64,000 nt of DNA from Fasciolopsis buskii (lineage: Eukaryota > Platyhelminthes > Trematoda > Plagiorchiida > Fasciolidae). The stretch spans positions 123,009 through 187,008 of the forward strand of contig LUCM01007482.1 of assembly GCA_008360955.1 (NCBI GenBank). The letters are read 5' to 3'. Positions 48,073 to 59,125 of the stretch are shown one piece after another. How positions within the stretch are numbered: the stretch's first letter is position 1; the number at the start of each line of letters is the position of its first letter. The notes under the pieces were generated by a model that ran no database searches, was not told the origin of the DNA, and was given only the letters and a program-made list of their open reading frames with translations. The translations under genes and the position numbers were made by a program.

Positions 48073-49451
48073 TCAGCGTCAGCACCTCCCGAAACTATTC
48101 CAGCAGCCATTCGGTGGCCTATCACTACAGATCCACCAACTGAGGTGGGGATGTCCAGGGAAATACGAACCGTCTTAAAGCGCCGAGCTCCGATGGGCTT
48201 TCGCCAGCTCTACTGAAAAATGGAGAAATGGTTCTGGTGAGAGGACGTCAAGTTTTGTTCTCGAAGATCTGACACTCCTAGAAGGTTCCCTCTTCTTGGG
48301 GTGGGTTCTCCGTTCTCTCCAATCTTCAAGAAGAGATTGCGTAATGAGTGCGCTAACCACAAGAGTATTAGCCTAATCCCAATAGTGTCAAAGCTGCTTG
48401 CGTCCGTCACGCGTGAGGAGCAAACTCGTGAGGAACAGGCTGGGTTTCGCGCTGTTCGTTGATCCGTCGTCTATCAAATATTCACCATCCGGCACGTGTT
48501 AGAGCACCGTTCTAATTTCCTAGAGTTCACGATCATCGTGTTCATGGACATTCGCGCATCATTCGACTCTGCTGATAGGTCTGCACTATGTCACTGCTTG
48601 TTGAGGACCGCATTACCTAAGAAATATGTGTCGATCCTCAAATAGTTGTAACATCATACCTAGGCTCGGGTTAAGGTTTATGACCAGCTTTCTCCATCCT
48701 TCGTCTTCTCTAGTGAAGTACGCAAAGATGTCCTATATCGGCATTTTTTCCAACTTTGTCATAGACGTGATTCTACAGAACGCTTCATCTGGCCTTATAG
48801 ACAGTGTAGTTGAACTTTGCCCAGGGAACACAGCTTTTGACTTGGAGTATGCCGATGATATCGCTTTGCTGATTGACAGTTAACAGGAAAGTCAACGCGC
48901 GTTAGGTCGCTTGACGATTGAGGCACTTAGGTACGGTATGTGCTTTGCACTTTTACAAAGCACGATGCCTCCTCAAGACTGGCAGGAGCCTTTGCCTGCA
49001 CTCACCCCTAGTGATGAGTAGTTAGGGACTGTCAATAGCTTCAAGTACCTTGGAAGTCCGATCACGCCTGGCTGAGGTGTTAGGGAGGAGATCTCATTAT
49101 GAGAAAGGTGCATGCGTGAGACGCATTCCGGTTTCGTTCCTTAGTCGTGATTGTACTGGCCAAATTTTCACTTTGCGACATATCTTAGAACATGGAAACA
49201 TATTCACAGACTAACGAGCTCCGTCTTGATCTGCTCGGGCGATCATGCAATTTCGTGGCATTGCCACTCACTGACTGATGTATCGGAAAAATTCTTTCAC
49301 TCATTCACTTTTCCATGAGAACAGTCGAGGTCTTGTTTGTGCTTACCGTGATGTTTCAGCCGATTTCACTACAAGAAGTGGAGTCCGTGACGGTTGCCTC
49401 CTTCCACCTTTTATTCTCAACGTTTTCGCTGAACTCGTTACGGAGATAGGC
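48073..49451 (+). repeat. 1,379-bp near-identical direct repeat, copy B (RTE double-RT block)
   Basis: Gap-free match to 6,404-7,782, with the same stops and the same internal junction between two RT pieces (about 49,109 here). The first RT has YADDIALLIDS (positions near 48,850-48,880). The second RT is cut in the palm, right after the segment encoding AELVTEIG. The following sequence belongs to dispersed repeat family R, not to RT. Confidence 0.95.
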
Positions 49452-49469
49452 ATTTTACTATTCATATGA

Positions 49470-49620
49470 TGTATCCCAACCCTATGTGGTTATATGCCGT
49501 TCCAAGGCTGAGGGTCACGGTTGCCGTTTCCCCGCATAGTGGGCCTTATTGCTGTGTAGCATGCTCCCTGTGCTACCTTCGTGTATCAGGCACACCATAA
49601 AAACTAGTTGTGTACAACGT
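49470..49620 (+). repeat. Dispersed repeat family R, copy 2
   Basis: TTATATGCCGTTCCAAGG, GGTCACGGTTGCCG and TTTCCCCGCATAGTGGGCC are shared in order with 49,840-49,930, and the last part with 34,395-34,530. It begins almost at the right border of copy B. Confidence 0.6.
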
Positions 49621-49834
49621 TCACAATAAGTACAGTATCACAGAAATATTTGTGTTCGGTGGCGATAGTTTGACCGTACGGTTTAAAGTAACCAATGCGA
49701 CCGGTGGTGGTCAGGTATATTAATCTTCTACCGTCCCAAGAAAGTCAGAGGTAGGAATCCCTGATGAACCATCGGTCACCGTGACGATAGATGGCAGCCC
49801 ATTGTCGACCAGTTATTTACCACACGTGACTTAT

Positions 49835-49935
49835 ATGTACCGTATGAGATTCTATGCCACTCCAAGTTTCATGATCGCGGTTACCCACCCTTTTACTGCT
49901 ATAGTAGACACTTATGACTGTGGAGTATGATAAAG
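49835..49935 (+). repeat. Dispersed repeat family R, copy 3
   Basis: ATTCTATGCCACTCCAAG, GATCGCGGTTACCCACCC and TAGTAGACACTTATGACTG align with copy 2, about 370 bp away, same strand, at roughly 65-70 percent by eye. This could be a tandem arrangement of a satellite-like or LTR-like unit. Confidence 0.5.
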
Positions 49936-49939
49936 TTAG

Positions 49940-51605
49940 TGGCTGGGGCATGGTTGTGCACGATCTCACAAGGTCTCTTTCGTTCTCCGAGAAAGTGAGT
50001 GACCGGAAGATGCGCTGAGTTAGACGGCCACTTAAGTGGGAAAAAGTTCTAACAATCCTAATTGTGTCGTGCGAATTCAGTTATATCACAAGGATAGAGT
50101 TCTTGAGATTCTACCAAGAAACAGTTGGCGACAATAGATGAAATGGCTCAGTACCATAATCACGCCTTCTTGCATTCTAATTCTTCTCTCTTATGAACAT
50201 CTCTTTTATATTTATTGCCTAGCAATTAAACTTTCACTGTTTTTTGCTTTCTTATTCTCCGTTGAATAGGCTGTACTGTGAAATAACAATGGAAACCAAA
50301 GCACATTTTTCTAAGATAAACCTCAACTGAATTGCACATGGTCTGTATTCAAACAAACTGGCGGTCTGTGAGTAACATCTGAAGGACTGTGAGTCCCGTG
50401 GTATGAAGTACGGGCAGTGCAATTCATAAAACCGTTAACCTACCACTCACGTGTTGTAACTTTGGTTGTTATTTTGCAGTACCGAACATTAGTTAATGGA
50501 AGACCCAAATATTATGAAACAGAATCACTCGAGAGGGGCGGAAGTGTTTCAAAGATAATGTTGAATGTCAGTGGATTTCATTTCTCATTCGGCGACTGAA
50601 AGATGAGGGTGGCGAAAACCGAAGACTTTCAGGGAGGCAGCTACACGTGGAGCTGTCAAGAAATGTATATAGAGAGAGAAAGGGAGAGAGAGAAAAAGTA
50701 CATTTTTTCAGGCTTTGTGAAAGTTACTTCCGAAAACATCTGATATAAATCCGTTAAATTTTGATGAAACTCAGAAGCAGTGTGGAAACCGACCTCACTA
50801 GAAGCACTAACTGACTTTTCAATTTAATGCTTGTCCTCTATTGGTGGAAACCCATCAGTTTCTTTGCCTTCTGCAAGGTTCAAGAGCACGGGTTTCGAGT
50901 ACCCCTTTACTCTCAGTCTATTTGGGCATGGGGTCTTTGTGACATACCGATTCCACTATATTGATGCTCAAATCATGTCATAAATTAAAAACGGAAAATG
51001 ATAAGGAGACAAAGAATAATAACTTACGAAGTGGATTAGCTTTGATTGAGTAATTATTTGTACGCACGGATATTTGCCGAATGGGTTGAATGGAAATGAA
51101 TCGATGCAACGGTGACCGACAGACTCTTGATGAATAACGAACAATGTAGATGTGTCCTAGTGTCACGAACTCATAAGCAACGCTTGCACGTGTAGGAGTG
51201 TGTACATAGACGTGATAAAAGCTCACTTCCGTCAGTTTAGGAAGGCTGCCAGGCCGCGACATGTCGTTAGACGTGCGGCCGATTAGCCTGGCTAGTCTGT
51301 TGCTAGTACATCACACATGACCTGCAATAAATCACTGCAGATTGATTTCTATCTATTGCATACAGAGAAACCAAGTTCCACAAGCTTTGACGAATTCGGA
51401 ATTTGAGATTTCTGTTTCACTATTAGGTATTAGCATCACCAAGGTCCTGAGGTTTCCATAGTTTGTGTCCTTCATTGCTGGTACAAAATATTTCTGGAAA
51501 AGGCATACGAGTTATCTATGAGAGTATGAAGAATTTTTCGACTGAAACCACCGTGTCTTAAAAGCATGCATGAATATCTCAAGAAAGTCGTGATTAGTAG
51601 AAAAC
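49940..51605. other. No recognisable gene; purine-rich simple repeat
   Basis: A GA-rich tract lies at 50,671-50,698. Short unrecognised frames (50,417-50,599 + and 50,978-51,262 -) are the only openings. Confidence 0.4.
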
Positions 51606-51609
51606 AGTT

Positions 51610-52173
51610 GCAAACAAGCTGGTTTCCGGTGTTTCACAGCACAGGACATGTCTTTTAAAACTCTTCGCTAGTCTCCTTCATGCGATGTAGCCAGAACGAA
51701 ATGCTTCACTTGCATTGATTTAATGATCCGATTCTATAGGATGTATGGTGATTCTCGTTTCACAATTTTTATTTGTTTTTTGTCAAACCAGCTCGGATGA
51801 CGTTTCTTTATGCGTTCATAGAATCTTCTTTTGGTCCGACCTACATGGTTTGCACCATAGGTGCAACACGTCCTGTCCGCGGCCGGAGCGATCGTGATCC
51901 ACCTCAATAATCCCTTCTGTGGACCAAGAAATAACAAGCAAGATCTCTCAATATACTCTGGTCATCGACGCAACATAGAGTTGTGTAACCAGTGACCCAG
52001 TGAAACCGATACAACAATTATCAACACACTGTCTATCAGGACACCGGTTACAGAGTATCCAGGTAGACACCTCTTTCCAATTTTCGGTTATTTATTGTCA
52101 CTACCACCTTTCGTTCATCCTACTCCAGTATCTAAAAAAAGTGTTGTGAAACACCGGAAACCAGCTTGTTTGC
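51610..52173. repeat. 33-nt inverted repeat pair bracketing a Penelope fragment
   Basis: The left arm 51,610-51,642 and right arm 52,141-52,173 are reverse complements at 32 of 33 positions. Similarity continues weakly on both sides of each arm. The arms enclose about 500 bp containing the GIY-YIG fragment described below. Confidence 0.9.
51734..51937 (-). pseudogene. GIY-YIG endonuclease fragment of a second Penelope-like element
   Basis: The 67-codon minus frame includes CCTYGANHVGRTKRRFYERI, then KKRHPSWFDKKQIK. This matches the Penelope pattern C.CG..YVGRT.RR...R..EH.P.W. The Tyr of the second half is His here (NHVG). It differs strongly from the element at 20,090, so it represents another lineage. 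The RT body is not recognisable upstream (52,000-52,400). Confidence 0.72.
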
Positions 52174-52179
52174 TACCGT

Positions 52180-55100
52180 GTTTTCTAATTTCTCGGGAAT
52201 TCCCAAATAGCTGAGGAAAGTCCTAATTCCATAGAGCGATAAGTATCCACATGTGGTATTCTCACTGTTCCCCTCGAAAGAGTTCAGGTTTAGAATACTA
52301 TAATCCGCGAACTGAACGGTTATTGGTCTCAATGATTTTGAATGTATGTTGGTCGTAGCTCACCCATTTAGGAACCCCTACTCACTGAGTTGTGCGTGCT
52401 GACCGCTAGCGCTTCATCCCTAGTCGAGTTGACTTCAACAACTACCAGACACCCAAAGAGAGTTTTAGAAACCTGGTTTTTCTCATATAACTGGATCAAT
52501 AGACATGTTGGTTTGAGTTATGTGCAAGTGTAATCCCCAACAAACGGTTCAACTGGCAATTAAAACAAGGAATAACATACTAACCCGCAGTCACGAGTGT
52601 GAATAATTCATGGGAAGCATCTGTGATTCACCAAATATTCACACACTTGGATAGGAAATAATGATGCGGAAACTAACGGGTTAGACTACTCGAGCCAAAT
52701 TTCACTCTCCTATGGTCAAATTTTGGGTTACCAAGGTGCAGGTAGGACAACAAAACTCCTAGTGGGTCGTCAAAGAAGTCCAAGGGCGAAGCTAATGGAG
52801 AAACTCATCTAGCTGGAAGAACACCACTAATTGTACGCACGCACTGAAAACGTCCTCTCGACCTTGAGAAAACCTGTTTTGCCATGTTTCCATTATTTAT
52901 AACCACACCAAAAAAGTGACATGCAGACTATAGGAGTTTAGTGGTTTCCCACAGTGAGTCGGATGTTAACACCCCACGAAGAATCAACAGAACAGCATGC
53001 GCTAAACGCTGATCAGCTTGACCGTGTATGAGGTGGGCACTAATGGGCTAAACCTCAAGAGGCCAGATAAACCCAATCTTCCCATGGCCCATTTGAATAC
53101 CAGGAAAGTCAGCAGATCCTCATCAAGAGTATCTCGTGAAGGTAAAGTTACAACAAATACAAAAACATAGAGATGACGTTTTCAAAAAGCTTCATACAGT
53201 GATGTCATTTAAGTCAAATCGATCGATAGACAGATATCTCCAACTGCCCTTGTTGTTTGGCGTACGCGTGATCTTGCATTTTGACTGAGCGACTAGTATT
53301 CCCTTTCCTGACCAGCATTTTGATGTCCATATTCCTCCTAAATTCTGCAACCTGAGGGGTAAGAGATCGAAGAGTAACTGGATCGTTACCGCCAATGGAT
53401 GCTCCTCATCTCCCAGTCGCGTTCATCGATTGGCAGACCAAGTAAACACCCGTGTCTCAAGGCCAGAGGAGCACCTGGTGTTACAAATTCTCGCTTCTCA
53501 GGAAGCGATCATCTGACGACTAACGTGGACGTTATTTTGACACCAACCCTGGTGATCGGGAGCCGGAATGATCAACTAAGTTCTATTTTGGAAATGCTAG
53601 TTCCACTTGTTTACAAACCCACCCAAGTGGAGTTTTAGACGAAGGCGCAGAGGTTCACATTCTTTTTTTAGTTTCTTTCACGTGTTTAATTTATGAATCT
53701 AATTTTTAGGCCCTAGGGTCCGTTTTGGGAATGAAAACATTGCATACGCGAGATAGTTGGGCATCTGAACCATGAAGATTGATCTTACTGTGAACGGCTG
53801 CATTATGCTGACCAAAGCTGCCCCCGGAAATTTCAACGCTTGTTAGCAAAAGATAGACTGATTCTTTAGACATGTATACAAGTGAAGAAAACATCATAAA
53901 CAAGGAAATTTCACAAAAGGCGGATAAAATAACTTGTTACCTGCTAATGAGGCACATCTTTCATTGTGAGTTGGTCCTCGGTCTGTCGCACAGTGCTACA
54001 TCTCTGAAGCGGGGTTAGGTAAAGAAAAAGGAAGATAATAGTGATGGACTGGGAGAGGAAGGGTGGTACAATGCGATTGTACGATTAGAAATAAATGAGA
54101 AGCTGAATCAGAAGCTCGGAACTCAGTCCCACTTGGATTGTGGTGCTCAGGTATATTCTATGCTGATCGGAATCTCATTGTGATGTTGGTATGCCATTGT
54201 GTTAGGTTGTTGCACTGCCCAACCTCGGAACGAAGATCGAGAAACTAGCGGTTCACGAGTACGGGGCTCCACCATTCGAGAAATCGCCATCAGAAAGGCA
54301 TCCTCTCGTGTGTACCAAACTAAGGAGACGGCTTTGCAGTAGGTTTCTTTGGATTTCGCACAAAGAAGTGTGATTTTCGTTAGGAACATCATCATGGCTA
54401 ACACAGTTTAGTTCACAAACTTGGTTTGACTATGCTCAGCAGACTGTGCGTGTAGGAAGAAACAGCTAGGGTAGGTTCAAAGAGTTCACCCTGGCTTGGT
54501 CGTAGAAAGGGGACAAAAAAACAATTACGGCCGTGATTTCGGCTTACATCACCGACACCTGGTAAATAATGGCTGCTTGAAGGGGTGTAAAACATTCTGG
54601 AGACCATGAAGAAAAGCAGCTAGTTAGCGGAAATCGCGATTTTAACATATATGCAGTTTAAAGGGCTTAGCCCATCACTAACCACGGGATAGTTTGTTGA
54701 AGCCTTATCGTTATGCTGTCTATGATAAAAAACCTAATTTCATTTTCAGTATGACCGAGCTGTTAAACCAAGGCAGTCAACGGAAGTGAATAATTGCACT
54801 ACCTCGGGGCCGTTATTTTGTTCTACTGTTGTCCGGCGATCGAACTACAAGCAACGCTAATCTTTCATAAAAAACAGTTATCGACTATCCAATCGCAGTT
54901 CAGCGGTGAATCTTATACCTCCAAATGATATATTTCCACTATGTAAATGTAGCCGTAACAGCCACAGTCTTAGTGTCGCTAGGACTGATAGAGTTTAATG
55001 TAGGCTGTTGGCAGTTGCCTGTGCACAGACCTCGTGGCATCTAAAACAGGACACAGAAATGAAAATAACGTGAAAGATAAGAAGGCAGGAGAAAGAGAGA

Positions 55101-55770
55101 CGTTTGTGCAGAATTCACTGCACATATCAATTTCATCCGTCATTGACTGTCCGTAGTCACCCAAAATCTGCAGGCTTAACCGTGAAGCATTGTATTGCAT
55201 AAAATTTTGCATATATAGTAATTCGTTTCAGTCAAAAATGACAGTGAAAAAAACCAGTAACACTAATCAGCTGCCAGATGAATGTCCTTAACATTTAAAA
55301 TAAGTTGCTCAGGCAGTTGGCTGAACCACGGATCTGTTTTGTCAGGATGTGCGCTAACTAAGAGTCAATAGAGTTCCCATAGATCGATATTGTTTCTGGA
55401 AGGTATGGAACAAAAAGTCAATCGTCTAGAGATGTGAGGTCGGAAATTGAAGGCATCTATATGCAAATGAAAGGTAGGACCTTAAAGTATTTTGTGAACA
55501 AATTTTTCTTATGTCGATGGGTGTTCATCACATCCTAAAATAAATGTTTTGGTTGATGATATGAAATGAACTCGTGGAAATCAAACTATAAAGCAACGGG
55601 CGTGACGACGTACCAGTGCAGTACAGAGGGAAAACCTTATGGCCCCAATAGTCGATTGCACAGAGCAAGGGGAAACTGATTGCCCTGACCTGGTAAATTG
55701 GAGCCTCACGCAACCACATAAGGTGTCCCTAAATCAGGTGGGGTAAAAATTCCGGCGACAACCTTTTGTC
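52180..55770. other. No recognisable gene
   Basis: Short frames only: 53,192-53,395 (-), 53,399-53,638 (+), 54,147-54,404 (-) and 54,979-55,212 (-). None has a recognised motif or a convincing splice context. No tRNA was seen. Confidence 0.4.
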
Positions 55771-55774
55771 ATCT

Positions 55775-55870
55775 GTTGGCTAACAGGCTACGACTAATGG
55801 GATTCGAAACCTTGGCCTTTTGGAGACGAGAGATGCTTAACCTTGTCTATCACCGCCGGTCAAGTACGTA
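55775..55870 (-). repeat. tRNA-derived SINE, family B, copy 2
   Basis: The minus strand has AAGGTTTCGAATCCCA (B box, plus positions about 55,799-55,813). An A-box-like region, GACAAGGTTAAGCATC, lies about 30 nt upstream. Its layout matches 33,785-33,995. Confidence 0.6.
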
Positions 55871-56329
55871 ACGTAAAAGGGTTCGTCTATGCTATCTGAG
55901 GTTGTAGTTCCTAGTAGCCTACCCATACCGCGAAAACACGGGATTTCACGTAAAAGTGCAAAACTGTTGGCAAGCAATAATCTATTTAGGTAGATAAGTA
56001 TGATACGGATAACTTTTAAGCAGAGGATACTTTATACACTTTTTGCATTGATAACCATCAAGATTACGTGCTATTGTCCTCAGTAGGGTAGCTGACACAT
56101 TTAAGGAATGTTGCATCGTCTTTTTAGCTGAAGGTACTAATCTGGCGAATCGAAGCTTTACTTCACGAAAAAGCTCTGTACGAATCCAACAACTTCTCAA
56201 GGACCTTCTTTATGGTTACAATGCCTTCATCTTTTAATGAAGACAGAGGCTATGAGAAGAGGGAAAACCACAGAGACGGACGACTATGTGAAAGTAACTC
56301 ACAGGTAACATCCTTCACTCTCAGTGGGC

Positions 56330-56430
56330 TTAACGATGACGACAACAAAAAATACTACCGCTGCTACCATTATTACTACTTCAGTTAGTGATACTATCAT
56401 CTTTACTGTTAGTGCCTCCACGTACCTCAG
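56330..56430. repeat. Degenerate ACT-type trinucleotide tract
   Basis: The runs TACTACCGCTGCTACC, ATTATTACTACTTC and AGTGATACTATCAT resemble the tract at 30,120-30,290, including a shared TGATACTATCAT core. Confidence 0.6.
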
Positions 56431-57362
56431 TACTGTCCAGATTGAGTGTCCCAGGTCCCCAGACGGATACTCGCCATATAAAGCTCAATGAACCTTTACA
56501 GAATAAGCTTGTGTCTCATAACGTCTCCTGATCACATTCTGCTTTCCACTCAGCAACTGGCAAAGTAAACAGGATAAGATGCGTTGTCCACCATACTGGT
56601 TGATCCTCAATAATCAATCTGGGGGAGATTAAGCCCGGATTCCAAATCAACCACAAGCTGCCTGCAAAACACACGGTACTAAACTTCCCGGTAAATGTAA
56701 CAGGGGGCTGTATTGACCTGCCCGGACCCTTAGTTTCATCTGAAGACTGTGTGAGGTGAGCAGTCATGTACAGGCTCGCAGTGGACTGCGAGAACCTCAA
56801 GTCTTATTACTATTTTGTAAATAGGGGTCTTTGGTTGAAAGCACAATGCAAGGCTTCTTAATCAAATTCTTCAGGTCCTTCTGAGAAACGAGGTAATATC
56901 CATCCCACTGACAAATCCTGGATCACGACGCACGATCGATGACATAAAGGTAAAGCGTGTAGGTCCGATCATGTGTGGTGGACCTTGTAGAGTATCATTT
57001 TCTCTTCCTCGCTGACACTTTTCTTTCTTTCTCAAAGTTTTGTACAGAATTGTGCAATATACATTATGTATATATACCATTGTCCCAAACACTAACCGCT
57101 ATGATCACCGCCACACAGTGACAATTACTACTAGTAAAAATACATGCCATTGTTGCGAGGACACTGAATGAGAAACAATAATGCAATTGATTTGTTCTCC
57201 CTAGCTATTCAAACGTAACCATTACATTTGTGGACAGAATCACTACCGTTTACTTTGCCAGTTGCTGAGTGGAAAGCGGCTATAAGCAGGCGTCAATAAG
57301 AATGAAAAATAGTTTTCATGTTTTAAGGTCAAATGCAAACGGGGAGCTAAGCAAGAACTCAC

Positions 57363-57500
57363 CTCACACCCTTGAACATGTTCGGCCAGTACCTTTAAAT
57401 GATTCCGCAGCCTTTCAATTAACTGCCCATTGAGAATCTCCAGCACATCACACATTCTCATATAGTTCGGATGGCCCAGTAAATGGCTTGGGTCTGACAA
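57363..57500 (-). CDS. Best host-exon candidate, unrecognised
   Basis: On the minus strand, TTTTACCAG precedes and GTGAGT follows a 138-nt segment of exactly 46 codons, phase 0 at both ends. It reads LSDPSHLLGHPNYMRMCD, then VLEILNGQLIERLRN and HLKVLAEHVQGCE: amphipathic and helix-rich with normal composition. I do not recognise the family. Upstream on the same strand, 57,850-57,660 is also open (SIRFYEWVYPRGGRQAVL, then ILKKNETDANCW) and could be another exon, but the obvious donors do not join in phase. Confidence 0.45.
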
Positions 57501-58284
57501 CTGGTAAAACCATACAAGGATGATAACATGAATGATAGCATCGTGATCCAAAAGCAAAAAATGTCTTCCCCCAACAGGATATATTTTTAACAACCAAATC
57601 AATGTCTGTTCTGTGTGAGTATGAAAAGAGATAATCGATAGATGATTCACCATGCAACTCTGCTAGAAACCAACAATTTGCATCTGTTTCATTCTTTTTA
57701 AGAATCCTTAACACTGCCTGTCTGCCGCCCCGAGGGTAGACCCACTCGTAAAAACGAATAGACGTATGACTAACAGCCGCCCATTCTGGCTTCGTGTCCC
57801 AATTTGAGTGAAATGAATGCACATCGCTGACGACTGCTAATAATAATGAAAATGTCATGCTGAGCTCCAGTGGATTTTAAAGGCAGCCTGGATATCGACA
57901 TCGCGAAATGAACCATCTGGAACCTAGTATCTGAGCCAAAAATGGTTAGTAAAACCTTAATTATGTGAAGTAAACAATGAAAGTACTTCTTTCTTCTTTG
58001 GAATTTGTTGAAGTAAGGGTTTTTGTTCATCTAAGGCACTAAAGTGTAGTCGTAAAAACCTGGACTCATTATGATAATCCCTAGCGATCGATGAATCTTA
58101 TTTGTCTCATTAGCGCTGCCAGGGGCTATAGACTTTCTCTCTGCCTATTTGCCGGAAATAACCGAGTGATTAATATTTAAATACGAAAGTGATGATGGTT
58201 CCCGCTTTCGGTGGGATATCCTATACTCGGAGTTTGGCATAGAATATCAAATTAATGTTCGTTGTAAGAGATCACATGATTTAA

Positions 58285-58475
58285 GAAATTATTTGTCACA
58301 CGATATCAACACTGAACTTGTTAATATGAAGCCACGGTAGCACTGTACAACTGTTTCATCCTTGCTAGAAATCATGAGCACTTCTTATCCACTGCCGCTG
58401 ACCTGGGACTTGAACCCAAAAAGAGCGATTGTGAGCCGGAAGCCCCAGCCAGTACGCTGCCGGACCAGTTCTCAA
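58285..58475 (-). repeat. tRNA-derived SINE, family C, copy 2
   Basis: The minus strand has GGGTTCAAGTCCC (B box, plus positions about 58,408-58,420). An A-box-like GGCAGCGTACTGGCTGG lies upstream. The body toward 58,290 aligns with 30,350-30,520, including the GATATCAAC-containing segment. Confidence 0.65.
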
Positions 58476-58979
58476 CGGTTCATTGATCATGAAGACACGT
58501 CGATATAACACCGATAACAGAAGTCTCTTCTTTTACGAAATCCTTGATACATGAGTCCAAGGGAAGGTACATGACCCGTAGCCACTCGAGCCCACCTCAC
58601 GAGGAAGAGACCAGCAATGCCTACCCTGAAACCTTAAATGGTACATAACGATATAAGGTTTCTCAGATGTAATAACTTGCCGAACGATAGCAAGTTCACG
58701 TCTACCACCAAAGTGACTGATAGATCGTTGATTCGAATTTCTAACCATTTCGGCGACAGGCACGTAGTCTACTTGTTCAAGACCGGTCGGTTAATCTAAG
58801 CGCGACAAACGTTTTGAAGGCAAACAGCGGCTAGTCGAAAGTCTTAATCAATAGACTAACTGGGTTTGTTCTCAGCTCCTTGTATTTGAGTTGCTCAAAA
58901 TTTCCAACAACGATGAAACAGTGGTGTAGTGTTTGCATACTTTTATCTTTTCTTTCACTTCCTTTAATAATGAAACAAA

Positions 58980-59125
58980 AATGTTCACCAACTTTCAGGA
59001 AGGGGACCGTAGCCAACAGAGGGCTGCCAAGTGGGGAAGTTGACCGCTGGTGGGAGGATTCGAACCCGCAACCTTCACACCCAAACGCCAGGACCTTATT
59101 CGTCTGGCCACCTCCGGCCAAGTGC
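58980..59125 (-). repeat. tRNA-derived SINE, family A, best-preserved copy
   Basis: On the minus strand, TGGCCGGAGGTGGCCAGACG (59,101-59,120) resembles an A box, and GGGTTCGAATCC (B box core 59,056-59,066) is a consensus B box. The body contains TTGGCAGCCCTCTGTTGG and CCCCTTCCTGAAAG, shared with 15,395-15,560 and 33,360-33,485. As the copy with the best Pol III boxes, it can serve as the family reference. Confidence 0.75.
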
